A DNA stretch of 60,456 nt, from the NCBI GenBank assembly GCA_021768485.1, contig JAIZVZ010000013.1, positions 1 through 60,456 on the forward strand. The letters run 5' to 3'. Every line of letters begins with the position of its first letter. Position 1 is the first letter of the stretch. Shown in pieces: positions 35,741 to 44,163 of this stretch. Under the pieces are notes generated by a model that was not told the origin of the DNA, searched no databases, and saw only the letters and a list, made by a program, of their open reading frames with translations. The translations under genes were made by a program, and so were the position numbers. This DNA is from Oxalobacteraceae bacterium. Its GTDB lineage: Bacteria; Pseudomonadota; Gammaproteobacteria; Burkholderiales; Burkholderiaceae_D.

Positions 35741-36934
35741 TCACATTTTGGCCGCAATCAGTTTGCCCAGGCGGGCGATGCCGGTACGGATTTTTTCCGG
35801 CGGCACCGTCACAAAGCTCAGGCGCAGCGTATTGGTTTCCGCCGCATTGGCATAAAACGGCGCACCGGGCACGAAGGCGACTTTTTCCTTGAGCGACTCT
35901 TCGAGCAAGACCATGGCATCGATGTGCTTGGGCAGCGTGACCCAGATGAACATGCCGCCTTCCGGTTTGGTCCAGCTCACTTGCGCCGGGAAAAATTCGG
36001 TCAGGGCATCGAGCATGGCCTGGCATTGATTGCTGTAAAGCGTGCGGATGGTCGGAATGTGGCTGTCGAGGAAGCCATCCTTGATCACTTCATGGACCAC
36101 CATTTGCGTCAGCTGCGAGGTGTGCAGATCGGCCGCCTGCTTGGCCAGTTCGAGGCAGCGCGCCAGCGGCAGCGGCGCCACCACATAGCCGAGGCGGATG
36201 CCTGGCGTCAGCACTTTCGAGAACGATCCCATGTAGATCACGCCATCGGGATTCATCGCCACCATCTTGGCTTGCGGCTGGCCTTTATAGCTGAGCGCGC
36301 CGTAGGGATCGTCTTCGATCAGCGGCACGCCGATGCGGGCGCAGGTCTCGACCAGTTCGATGCGGCGCTGCGCCGACAGCGTGCGGCCGGTCGGGTTCTG
36401 GAAGTTCGGCAGCGCATACAGCATGCGGGCGCCGGTGCCGACGGCGGCCACCGACTCGGGCAGCACGCCGTCATTGTCGGTGGCGACCGACACAAACTCG
36501 GGGCGATAGACTGAAAACGCTTGCAGCGCGCCGAGATAGCTCGGCGTTTCGACAAGTACGCGGCTGCCTTCGTCGATCAACACCTTGCCCAGCAAATCGA
36601 GGGCCTGTTGCGAGCCCGAGGTCATCAGGACTTGCTCGGCCTTGATCCGCGCGCCGCCTTGCGACAGGCTGTCGGCAATCCACTGGCGCAGCGGCGTGTA
36701 GCCATCGGTCGGCCCGTATTGCAGCGCGACCTTGCCCTGCGTCGACAAAACCTTGTCGAAGGCTTGCTTCATGGCGTCGATCGGGAAGGTGGCCGGCGAA
36801 GGCAGGCCGCCGGCGAAGGAAATGATTTCAGGTTGTTGCGTGATCTTCAGGATTTCGCGGATAAAAGAGCTTTGCAATTGCTCTGCACGTGCGGCGAAAC
36901 GCCATTGGATCGGATTTGGATTTTCAATTGTCAT
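35741..36934 (-). CDS. PLP-dependent aminotransferase, class I (2-aminoadipate/aromatic type)
   Basis: A 397-residue fold-type I aminotransferase without a DNA-binding domain, similar to LysN/Aro8-type enzymes. Features: EIISFAGGLPSPATFP at the N terminus, TSGSQQALDLLGKVL, PNFQNPTGRTLS, the PLP lysine in GSFSKVLTPGIRLGY, and a final arginine in TNTLRLSFVTVP. ATG 36934 gives the usual N terminus; 24 more codons to the left are open but lack homology. It lies with RidA and LysE genes on the same strand, suggesting amino acid turnover. Donor and acceptor are not predictable. Confidence 0.88.
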   Translation of the reverse strand: MTIENPNPIQWRFAARAEQLQSSFIREILKITQQPEIISFAGGLPSPATFPIDAMKQAFDKVLSTQGKVALQYGPTDGYTPLRQWIADSLSQGGARIKAEQVLMTSGSQQALDLLGKVLIDEGSRVLVETPSYLGALQAFSVYRPEFVSVATDNDGVLPESVAAVGTGARMLYALPNFQNPTGRTLSAQRRIELVETCARIGVPLIEDDPYGALSYKGQPQAKMVAMNPDGVIYMGSFSKVLTPGIRLGYVVAPLPLARCLELAKQAADLHTSQLTQMVVHEVIKDGFLDSHIPTIRTLYSNQCQAMLDALTEFFPAQVSWTKPEGGMFIWVTLPKHIDAMVLLEESLKEKVAFVPGAPFYANAAETNTLRLSFVTVPPEKIRTGIARLGKLIAAKM

Positions 36935-37076
36935 ATCAGTCTCGTTTGACGTGGCCAGCAAGCCACGGAATTGGCGCGCTATGGATAGTACAAATAGCGG
37001 CGTCACGGCGGCGCGCCCGGATAGGGGCGCTGCGTGTGCGCTTGCCGGCCCGCGTGGGGCCGGCCGCGCAAATTAA

Positions 37077-37535
37077 TTAATTTAGTTCAACAATCATTTC
37101 GATTTCGACGCAGGCACCGAGTGGAATTTGCGCCACGCCAAAGGCCGAGCGCGCATGCCTGCCTTTTTCGCCGAAGACCTGTGCCAGCAGTTCGGAACAG
37201 CCATTGGTGACCAGATGCTGTTCGGTGAATTCTTCGCTCGAGTTAACCAGGCTCATGACCTTGACGATGCGTTTGACGCGGCCGAGGTCGCCGCCGCAAG
37301 CGTCTTGCAAAGTGGCAATCAAGTCGATCGCCACCAGGCGCGCCGCTTCCTTTCCCTGGGCCGTGCTGAGGTCCTTGCCCAGTTTGCCAGCCCAGACCGC
37401 GCCATCTTTTTTGGCGATATGGCCGGAAATAAACACCGTGTTGCCGCTTTGGACAAACATAACATAGGCGGCAGCCGGATTGGCGGTGGCCGGCAAAGTG
37501 ATGTTGAGGGCTTTTAACTGATCGTAAGCGGACAT
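37077..37535 (-). CDS. RidA-family protein
   Basis: A 152-residue YjgF/RidA-fold protein, normally a trimer that hydrolyses reactive enamines and imines made by PLP enzymes. Family marks are FISGHIAKKDGAVWAGKLGK, VKVMSLVNSSEEF and ARSAFGVAQIPLGACVEIEM. In archetypal RidA the last motif reads ARLP and holds the catalytic arginine; here it is AQIP, so this is probably one of the Rid subgroups lacking deaminase activity, though ARS just upstream is kept. ATG 37535 follows GGAA. Neighbouring aminotransferase and exporter genes suit a role around amino acids. Confidence 0.87.
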   Translation of the reverse strand: MSAYDQLKALNITLPATANPAAAYVMFVQSGNTVFISGHIAKKDGAVWAGKLGKDLSTAQGKEAARLVAIDLIATLQDACGGDLGRVKRIVKVMSLVNSSEEFTEQHLVTNGCSELLAQVFGEKGRHARSAFGVAQIPLGACVEIEMIVELN

Positions 37536-37645
37536 GAAAATTTCCAGAAAATATGACAAAAAAGGTCGCAGCAATGTATTGCCGAGGGCAACGGGGCTGC
37601 CTTGCAAGCATTACCAGACCGTATTGTACACGCCGTGCGGCTCGC

Positions 37646-38296
37646 TTATAGGTAAATGGCGAGCGCCGTGTACAAGGTCAAGCCTATCATTAGCGCGCAA
37701 AACAGGCGCCGCCAGTGCGTTTGCTGCAAATGCTTGCCCAATATCGCCCCGGCGCCGGCCCAGACTGCGATACAGGGGGCGCCGATGCAGAAAAACACCA
37801 TGCACAGCACGCAGATCGAGAGCCAGGCCGGATGCAGCGCCGGCATGAACGATGCCGCTGCCGTCAATGCCATCATCCAGGCCTTGGGATTGGCCAGCTG
37901 AAATAGCGCGGCATTGGCAAAGCTGAGCGGCCGGGCGCCATCGCACGCGCGGGCGGCGTCCGCAAAGCCCATCTTGCGCATTTGCCATGCAAGATAGACA
38001 AGATAGCAGGCACTGGCAAATTTGAGCATGCTGTGGGCGGCAGGCACGGCCAGGATCAGGCCGCCGACGCCGGAACCGAACAGGGCCAGCATCACGCTCA
38101 AACCGAACAAAATGCCGAGCATGTGAAAAATTGTACGCTGGAAACCGAAGCGGATCGACGAGGCGGTCAGCATCAGGTTGTTCGGCCCCGGCGTGATCGA
38201 GGTCACGAAGGCAAACAGCGACAAGGGCAGCAGCGTGGCCAGGTCGTTTGGGGCAGCTGGCGGCAACAGGGAAGGGAGGGCGGTCGCAAGTGGCAT
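37646..38296 (-). CDS. LysE/RhtB-family amino acid exporter
   Basis: A 216-residue inner-membrane protein with about six helices. The family motif SITPGPNNLMLTASSIRFG is at the N terminus, and FQLANPKAWMMALTAAASF in the middle. Substrate is unknown (an amino acid or analogue). ATG 38296 is chosen; 22 more codons are open upstream. Upstream is a motif, TACAGTAC-N3-TACAATT, also present upstream of the MocR gene at 48801; MocR regulators commonly control divergently encoded LysE exporters. Confidence 0.9.
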   Translation of the reverse strand: MPLATALPSLLPPAAPNDLATLLPLSLFAFVTSITPGPNNLMLTASSIRFGFQRTIFHMLGILFGLSVMLALFGSGVGGLILAVPAAHSMLKFASACYLVYLAWQMRKMGFADAARACDGARPLSFANAALFQLANPKAWMMALTAAASFMPALHPAWLSICVLCMVFFCIGAPCIAVWAGAGAILGKHLQQTHWRRLFCALMIGLTLYTALAIYL

Positions 38297-38346
38297 GGCA
38301 AGATATCCGTCAACTGGAGATGGTTTATCGTAGTCGAGGATCGCAG

Positions 38347-38364
38347 TACAGTACCGATACAATT
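38347..38364. promoter_or_regulatory. Candidate MocR operator, lysE side
   Basis: TACAGTAC-N3-TACAATT lies 51 bases upstream of the lysE start. Fifteen of fifteen defined positions match the copy at 48758-48775, in the same plus-strand orientation. Confidence 0.5.
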
Positions 38365-38398
38365 TTAATAAAATTCAAGACTGTGTACCGGGAAAATG

Positions 38399-38433
38399 CC
38401 CAATACACAAATGGGCTGTGTATTGGGGTTTTT
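38399..38433. terminator. Hairpin with T-run between lysE and galE
   Basis: An 11-bp perfect stem (cccaatacaca/tgtgtattggg) with a 7-base loop. On the plus strand GTTTTT follows; on the minus strand, which galE transcription would use, only GCATTTTC follows. Likely ends the galactose transcript, with moderate certainty. Confidence 0.45.
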
Positions 38434-38435
38434 CC

Positions 38436-38519
38436 ATGCGGGAGTCTCCCAATGCCGGAGTCTCCCAATGCGGCCGGCAGATGCGGCCGGTAGATGCGGT
38501 CGGCAGATGCGGCCGCCGG
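38436..38519. repeat. Compound tandem array, 16 bp x2 then 13 bp x4
   Basis: Two copies of a unit like atgcgggagtctccca run into four copies like atgcggccggcag. All six begin with atgc, so the second array seems to have grown from the first. It lies between the hairpin and the galE stop. Confidence 0.88.
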
Positions 38520-38526
38520 TGCGCGC

Positions 38527-39651
38527 TTATCTGTCTTTCGCCAAGTCGTCATTGGCGGCCAAAGTGTCTGCCAGAGTCGTGCGCTGCTTGTCGTCTTGCT
38601 TGTCGTTTTCGGCCGGTAAGACAGGCGCAGGCATGGCCGCGGCGGAAAAATGGTTTTGCTCCCATTGCCAGGCATGCTTGACGATGGTGGCGATGTCGCC
38701 AAAGCGCGGCGTCCAGTGCAATTGCTTTTTGGCCAGTGTTGAATCGGCAATCAGTATGGCGGGGTCGCCGGCGCGTCTTGGCGCCTGCCGCTGCGCTATG
38801 CCGTGCCCGCACAGCTGTTCGGCGGTCTTGATCACGTCGACGATCGAATAGCCATTGCCATTGCCGAGATTGTAGCGGGCACTGCCGGCGCCTGCCAGCA
38901 AGGCTTGTAGCGCCAGCAAGTGGGCATCGCACAAATCCTGCACGTGGACATAGTCGCGCACGCAGGTGCCATCGGGCGTTTCGTAATCGCTGCCATATAT
39001 CGTGAGCGCCGGTCTTCTTCCCGACGCCGCCTGCAATATCAGTGGAATCAAATGCGTTTCGGGATCGTGGCATTCTCCGAGTTCCCCTTCGGGATCGGCG
39101 CCGGCCGCATTGAAGTAGCGAAGGCAGATCGCCCGCAAACCATAGGCACGCTCGAAGTCGGCCAGCATCTGCTCGACCACCAGTTTCGAATAGCCATAGG
39201 GATTGATCGGCGCGGCCGGATGGTACTCATCGATCGGAATATAGACGGGATTGCCGAAAATGGCCGCGCTCGAGGAAAAAATAAGGCGAAGCACCTTGTG
39301 CCTGACCATGGCGTTGAGCAGTCCAATGGTATTGCCGATATTGTTTTCATAGTATTTGCCGGGGGCGGCAAGCGATTCGCCGACTTCGATATGACTGGCG
39401 AAATGCATGACGGCGGCAATCGGGAATGCCTGGAAAATCGTTTCGAGCGCCGCCCGGTCGGCCATCTCGCCGACGATGAGGTGGCCGCTCAGTACGGCGC
39501 TGCGCCTGCCTTGCGTCAGATTGTCGAGTATGACAGGCAGATAGCCGGCCCGGGCCAGCCGCTTGACCATATGCGAACCGATATAGCCGGCGCCGCCGAC
39601 GACCAGAATATGGCGCGGCGTTGTGCCTGCCTGCATTGTATCTGTTTGCAT
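38527..39651 (-). CDS. galE: UDP-glucose 4-epimerase
   Basis: A 374-residue extended SDR enzyme interconverting UDP-glucose and UDP-galactose. NAD motif VGGAGYIGSHMVKRLARAG; active site FSSSAAIFG and YGYSKLVVEQ (Tyr-x-x-x-Lys); then LRYFNAAGADPEGELGE, typical of GalE. The C terminus has a ~35-residue Asp/Lys-rich extension. The start is ATG 39651, set by a strong GGGAGG ribosome site; the frame is open much further left through a 15-bp array that would encode Glu-Arg-Leu-Met-Gln repeats, not expected to be protein. It is the last gene of the galactose cassette. Confidence 0.94.
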   Translation of the reverse strand: MQTDTMQAGTTPRHILVVGGAGYIGSHMVKRLARAGYLPVILDNLTQGRRSAVLSGHLIVGEMADRAALETIFQAFPIAAVMHFASHIEVGESLAAPGKYYENNIGNTIGLLNAMVRHKVLRLIFSSSAAIFGNPVYIPIDEYHPAAPINPYGYSKLVVEQMLADFERAYGLRAICLRYFNAAGADPEGELGECHDPETHLIPLILQAASGRRPALTIYGSDYETPDGTCVRDYVHVQDLCDAHLLALQALLAGAGSARYNLGNGNGYSIVDVIKTAEQLCGHGIAQRQAPRRAGDPAILIADSTLAKKQLHWTPRFGDIATIVKHAWQWEQNHFSAAAMPAPVLPAENDKQDDKQRTTLADTLAANDDLAKDR

Positions 39652-39655
39652 TGAG

Positions 39656-39661
39656 CCTCCC
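39656..39661 (-). promoter_or_regulatory. Ribosome binding site of galE
   Basis: GGGAGG on the minus strand, four bases before ATG 39651. It decides the start against several in-frame ATGs inside the 15-bp array just upstream. Confidence 0.85.
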
Positions 39662-39662
39662 T

Positions 39663-39722
39663 GCATCAAGCGTTCCTGCATCAAGCGTTCCTGCATCAAG
39701 CGTTCCTGTATCAAGCGTTCCC
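39663..39722. repeat. 15-bp tandem array x4 upstream of galE
   Basis: Three perfect copies of gcatcaagcgttcct and one altered copy, ending just before the galE ribosome site. The period is a multiple of three and contains no stop on the minus strand. Confidence 0.93.
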
Positions 39723-39782
39723 GCACCGCGCTTTCTTGTTTCACGCCTTCTGTTATCGCCTGTGGGCGAGCGGCCCGTGCGC

Positions 39783-42700
39783 TCACTCGCTGGTGAAGTT
39801 TTGTTTGCGTGGCTCGACGCTGCCGGCGTTGACAAAACTGGATGAGACCGCGTCTGCGACGGCCTCGGCCGCTCTTTTGCCCGCCAGGAAAGCATGGTCC
39901 GAGTTGTAATATTCCCATTCGCTATAACGGCCGGCGAGCACGATGTCCTGTTGTTGCAGCCAACGCCTGATCAGGGCGACATTGGCGGCACGTGCGTGGT
40001 CGTAGACGACATAGGCATAAGGCATGTCGACCTGATTGGCCGTCAGCAACTCGTCTTGCGGCCTGAGTATGCCAACCTTGATGCAATCGGCGACGCAGCG
40101 CTCGATCAAGGCCCGCCCTGTCTGCGCCAGCGGTGCCCCGGGCAGATACGAGATCTCGCATGTCAGGCCAAAGCCGCCGGCGGCATTGCAGGCCGGACTG
40201 GCATTGCCTTGCACAAAAATGCGATGGAAAATGGTATCTTCCGGATAATAAATCCAATGCTTGTCGGTAATCGCTTCGCGCGCAATGCCGAGGTTGACGC
40301 AACATACCGACACATGCCGCAAGCTGCGGGCAGCCTGTTGCACTGGCGGCGGCGCATGCGGTCCGATCAGCTTGATGAGTTCGGGCAAAGGCATCGTGCT
40401 GACCAGCTGGCGATAGCTGAAGCGGCGGCCGTCCGCCAGCGCAACGACATGCGCCGACGGCGACAATTGCACGGCTTCGGCCGACAGCTCGAGCGTGCCT
40501 CGTATATGCGGCAGAAAGCCGTCCATCAAGGCCTGGAAGCCGCCGCGAAGCGGGTAGGCGAAGCGGGCGTTCGGCCCCACTGGCTTGGCCACCGGTTCCA
40601 GTGCGCCGTCGATGATGGCTTCCAGATCGGGCAGCGGCACGCGTCCGCCGAGCCATGAGGTTTCCATGTCAGTCAGGGGCACTTTCCATAGTTTCTTGTT
40701 ATAGGGTAGGGCGAAATGACGGGCGATGCCGGCGCCCCAGACGCGATAAATGAATTGTTCGAAGTTTTCGGGCGCGCCTGGCACGCTGCGGGCACTGTCT
40801 TCGGCGCCCGCGCTGCTGCCATCGGCGCAGCAGTCGCGCAGCGCAGGCGCCGTTTCGCAGGCGGCCGCATTGCCGATGCCGCCGTAGCGTGCTTCGATAG
40901 CGCCGATGATGCATTCCTTTATGACGGCCGGCGGCAAGCCGTAGAGCGCCCCCTGGAATGGGTAGCGGGTATACACATTTTTGCTGTAGATCCAGGCCTC
41001 GCGGTTTTGCCAGTGCATATTATTTCCCAACAAAATGCGATATAAATGCAGCACATAATCGTCGTTGGAAAACATGATGTGGCCGGCGTGATCGAAGGTG
41101 AATCCTTTGTCGCGAATGGAGCGGCACCAGCCGCCGACGCTCGGATTTTTTTCCAGCAGCAGGGTGTCGGCGCCGAGGTGGTAGGCACAGGACAAGCCGG
41201 TGGGCCCGGCGCCGATGATGGCGCAGCCGATGCGCTGCATCGTCGCGGCGATGCGCAGCGGATTGATGCTGGCGGCATTGCCGGGATTGACTGGGCCGGC
41301 CCCATTTGCAGGACTGGCGCCCTCGTGGCCGCCTGGCCCATTCTGGCCGTTCCTCGAAGCCGGCGCCGCTTCGGCAGGCGCCGGCGGCCGACTGGCGGCC
41401 TGGCCCGGCGGCGTCGATTCGAGCAGGGCCCGCATTTCGTCGGCGCTCTGCTGCCATGAGGTGGCTGCCACGACTACGCGCATTTTCTGAATGCGCTGTA
41501 TCTTTTCGGCCTCGCTGGCGGCCAGCGCCGCTTCGCAGGCGGCGACGAAGTCGGGTCCGTCATGTGCAATGGCGACGATATCGCCGTAGGGGATGGCGAT
41601 ATCGGCAATGGCGGTACTGACGATGGGCAGTTCGGCCGCCATGTATTCAAGCACCTTGGTCGGACTGATGAAGCGGGTCGCCTCGTTGAGCGCGAACGGC
41701 AGCAGGCAGATATCCCAGCCTGCCAGGAAATGCGGCAAGGCCTTGTAAGGCTGCTGGCCCAGGTAGTGGATATTGGCGCGCTGCGGCAGCGCCGCCGGAT
41801 CGATCTTGACGATCGGCCCGACCAGCACGATTTGCCAGCTTGAATGGGCGTCGGCCAGATAGGCCAGCAGCTCGGCATCGAAGCGCTCGTCGATGACGCC
41901 GTAATAGCCGAGGCGCGGGGTGGCGATATCGCGATGGGCCGGATGGCTGTTGTTGCGGTCGCGCGCCTGCTCGAAATGGATGGTATCGACGCTGCTTGGA
42001 AAACAGTAGGTGCGCGGATGGCGCTTGCGCTTGGCTTCGTACAGGCTGGGGCCGCCGGCAAAGACGAGATCGGCCACCTTGAGCAGGGCCGTCTCTCTTT
42101 GCAAAAGCTGTTTGGGCGAGTTTTTGAATGCCGCCAATTCATCCATGCAATCGTAGACGACCAGGTAAGGATGAAACTGCTGCAATAGCGGCAGCGCCAT
42201 CGGCGTATAGAACCAGACGATGGGATCGGTGGCAAAGCTCAGTTCGGCCAGCAGCGCGCGCAGCGACGGCAGCTGGTCGTCGTGAAAGCCGGCGCCATGA
42301 ATGGCCGTGTGCGGCTGGCAGACCGTGACGTTGGGCGCCGGCGTCGCGTAGGCAAGAAAGCTCTGGCCCTCGGTAAATATCGGTTCTTCGATGAAAACGA
42401 CATGATAGAACTGCGCCAGCTGAGTGAGCAATTGTTGCGGACGTTGATAGACGAAATCCCAGCGTAAGTGGCAAAACACGACAATTGTGCGCATGTTGTC
42501 TCCTTTTTGGGTGGATGAGCTGGCAGATGAGCTGGCAGATGCGTTGGCGGATGCGGCGGCCGAGGCGTCGGCAAACAGGCCGTCGTTGGGACACAGTCGG
42601 GCGGTCAGGCGCTGCGCCTGGCGGACGGCTGTTGCATACAGCGGCACCAGCCGGCGTTCGAGCGGACGTTCGTGCGGCACCGCCGGTGCGGCGTCACCAT

Positions 42701-43772
42701 GCGAGGCGCACACATCCCACAGGCCGCTGCGGTGCCAGAACGCCGGGTCTTCCCAGTCGGGGCGGTCGATGATCGGATAGATGCAGATGCCGTGGAAGTC
42801 GACCCCGAATTGCGCCGCCAGCGCGGCCTGCTCGGCGATGTCGCGGATCCAGACGCCGCGCCCGCTGCCGACATGGCTGGTCTCGGCAAGCACGATCGGC
42901 CGTTGATAGCGTTGCTGTAATTGCTTGAGCATGATGTGCAGCGGCATGCGGCGACGGTCGTCGAGATGCCACCACAGGCGCAAATTGCTGCCGGTTTCCC
43001 ATTGGTTGCTATGGTAATAATTGACGCCAAGCAGGTCGAGATAACGCGGGTCGCCGCCGAGCTCCGGGGATTTTTGGCCGCATAACATGTCCCAGGCATC
43101 GAATTGCGATTCGCGCCACGCCTTGGCCTGTTCGCTCCAGTCGGGGCGATCGGCGGGGGCGATGATGTGAATGAGCGGGTCGCATTGCAGGATGCGTGCT
43201 TGCGGCGCGACGTCCCAGATGGCATTGCAGCCGGCGATCGTGGCCAGCACGAGCTGGCGTTTGGCCTTGCCGCCGGGATCGCTCCGGTACATGTTTTTAA
43301 TGTTGAACATATGCGTCGACAAGCCCCAGCACAGAAAGGAAATTTCGTTAATCGGCGAATAAATCGGCGCCGGTCCCGAAAACGGCGCCAGATACTGACT
43401 GACGGCGCGGCAAAAACGCGCAAAGCGCAGCGGAAATTGCGGACCAAACAGGTCGAGCTCGGGCGGCCAGCCGTAATGGCAAAAAGTCCAGAGGATTTGC
43501 AGGCCGAGTTCTTCGGCGATGGCGGCGCGCTCATGCAGCGATGAGAAATCGAAGCGGCCGTCGCGCTCGACCAGGCGCCAGCCGACCGATTCGCGTACCG
43601 TCTTGATTCCGAATTGTTGCAAGGCGAGATAGTCGTCGCGTACCCTGGCGCGATGGCCGGTGGCCGCCCCCATGTCGAGCGCATCGCCGGCATGCGTGAC
43701 ATGATCGGCGCCCTCATAGCCGGCTTGCCAGAAGGAGCGGAATAGTGGTAGAGACGCATTCGCGGGTCGCAT
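39783..43772 (-). CDS. Three-domain ORF: clan-A glycosidase-like / glycosyltransferase / FAD (UDP-galactopyranose-mutase-like)
   Basis: One uninterrupted 1329-codon frame. Residues 1-400: a TIM-barrel glycosidase-like domain (GH1/clan A), with acid/base candidate Glu143 in SPINEISF and nucleophile candidate Glu297 in VLAETSH. Residues 405-425: five four-residue Ala/Ser units encoded by a 12-bp array. Residues 427-785: a GT-B glycosyltransferase beginning VVFCHLRWDFVYQRPQQLL, with FALNEATRFISPTKVLEYMA. Residues 785-844: a Pro/Ala/Gly linker. Residues 845-1329: an FAD protein (CAIIGAGPTGLSCAYHLG; GFTFDHAGHIMFSNDDYV), like UDP-galactopyranose mutase or HemY-type amine oxidases. Start ATG 43772 has AAGGA upstream. 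The second domain also has its own AGGAG-ATG at 42494, so it may be made separately. Likely surface-glycan synthesis; no signal peptide. Confidence 0.8.
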   Translation of the reverse strand: MRPANASLPLFRSFWQAGYEGADHVTHAGDALDMGAATGHRARVRDDYLALQQFGIKTVRESVGWRLVERDGRFDFSSLHERAAIAEELGLQILWTFCHYGWPPELDLFGPQFPLRFARFCRAVSQYLAPFSGPAPIYSPINEISFLCWGLSTHMFNIKNMYRSDPGGKAKRQLVLATIAGCNAIWDVAPQARILQCDPLIHIIAPADRPDWSEQAKAWRESQFDAWDMLCGQKSPELGGDPRYLDLLGVNYYHSNQWETGSNLRLWWHLDDRRRMPLHIMLKQLQQRYQRPIVLAETSHVGSGRGVWIRDIAEQAALAAQFGVDFHGICIYPIIDRPDWEDPAFWHRSGLWDVCASHGDAAPAVPHERPLERRLVPLYATAVRQAQRLTARLCPNDGLFADASAAASANASASSSASSSTQKGDNMRTIVVFCHLRWDFVYQRPQQLLTQLAQFYHVVFIEEPIFTEGQSFLAYATPAPNVTVCQPHTAIHGAGFHDDQLPSLRALLAELSFATDPIVWFYTPMALPLLQQFHPYLVVYDCMDELAAFKNSPKQLLQRETALLKVADLVFAGGPSLYEAKRKRHPRTYCFPSSVDTIHFEQARDRNNSHPAHRDIATPRLGYYGVIDERFDAELLAYLADAHSSWQIVLVGPIVKIDPAALPQRANIHYLGQQPYKALPHFLAGWDICLLPFALNEATRFISPTKVLEYMAAELPIVSTAIADIAIPYGDIVAIAHDGPDFVAACEAALAASEAEKIQRIQKMRVVVAATSWQQSADEMRALLESTPPGQAASRPPAPAEAAPASRNGQNGPGGHEGASPANGAGPVNPGNAASINPLRIAATMQRIGCAIIGAGPTGLSCAYHLGADTLLLEKNPSVGGWCRSIRDKGFTFDHAGHIMFSNDDYVLHLYRILLGNNMHWQNREAWIYSKNVYTRYPFQGALYGLPPAVIKECIIGAIEARYGGIGNAAACETAPALRDCCADGSSAGAEDSARSVPGAPENFEQFIYRVWGAGIARHFALPYNKKLWKVPLTDMETSWLGGRVPLPDLEAIIDGALEPVAKPVGPNARFAYPLRGGFQALMDGFLPHIRGTLELSAEAVQLSPSAHVVALADGRRFSYRQLVSTMPLPELIKLIGPHAPPPVQQAARSLRHVSVCCVNLGIAREAITDKHWIYYPEDTIFHRIFVQGNASPACNAAGGFGLTCEISYLPGAPLAQTGRALIERCVADCIKVGILRPQDELLTANQVDMPYAYVVYDHARAANVALIRRWLQQQDIVLAGRYSEWEYYNSDHAFLAGKRAAEAVADAVSSSFVNAGSVEPRKQNFTSE
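42492..42504 (-). promoter_or_regulatory. Internal Shine-Dalgarno and ATG for the glycosyltransferase domain
   Basis: AGGAG, then five bases, then ATG (42494) inside the three-domain frame, exactly at the first residue of the glycosyltransferase domain. This suggests that the domain was, or still is, an independent gene product. Confidence 0.75.
42514..42573. repeat. 12-bp tandem array x5 inside the three-domain ORF
   Basis: Two perfect copies of gatgagctggca are followed by gatgcgttggcg, gatgcggcggcc and gaggcgtcggca. On the minus strand each unit encodes four residues of an Ala/Ser linker, and none contains a stop. Confidence 0.92.
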
Positions 43773-43792
43773 GCGATTATCCTTGTCTGATG

Positions 43793-43822
43793 GCAGCTTG
43801 CGTGTTGGCAGCTTGCGTGTTC
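43793..43822. repeat. 15-bp direct repeat x2
   Basis: The unit ggcagcttgcgtgtt occurs twice in a row, within the leader of the three-domain gene. Confidence 0.75.
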
Positions 43823-43892
43823 CTGCGTAAAGCCTGTACGTCTGTTCGGAACAGCATGGCAAGGGCGAAAAATACAAGACCGATGTAGATAT

Positions 43893-43958
43893 ACAAAAAT
43901 CAGACAAAAATCAGACAAAAATCAGACAAAAATCAGACAAAAATCAGACAAAAATCAG
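43893..43958. repeat. 11-bp tandem array, six perfect copies
   Basis: Six identical copies of acaaaaatcag. Perfect identity implies recent expansion. It lies about 120 bases upstream of the three-domain gene start. Because 11 is not a multiple of three, overlapping minus-strand frames starting inside it are spurious. Confidence 0.96.
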
Positions 43959-43980
43959 CGCTGCGGCCCACGATGCTGGC

Positions 43981-44006
43981 GGGACTGACGGTGCGGCGTC
44001 AGTCCC
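43981..44006. repeat. 10-bp perfect inverted repeat
   Basis: Stem gggactgacg/cgtcagtccc with a 6-base loop, located downstream of the GH2 stop in the direction of transcription. No T-run follows, so a terminator is not proposed. Confidence 0.6.
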
Positions 44007-44163
44007 GGTTGCCGGAACGACGGTGACGGGTGCACCGGCGCAGCAATTTCACCGCAGCCCGAAGCCGTGCGCCTGACGCCGTGTGCCTGAAGCAGTACGC
44101 CTTACTGCGGCTATCTGGCCGTGGTGCGCCCGTACAACAGCGCAAACGGGCGACAGTGCGGCG

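Larger units (their letters stand above)
43773..44163. other. Spacer between the GH2 gene and the three-domain gene
   Basis: 391 bases without a gene. It holds a 15-bp unit twice (43793-43822), the 11-bp array (43893-43958) and a 10-bp inverted repeat (43981-44006). Confidence 0.65.

Noticed and set aside
43981-44006. Terminator after the GH2 gene
   Set aside because: The stem is good, but no T-run follows in the direction of transcription; kept only as an inverted repeat.
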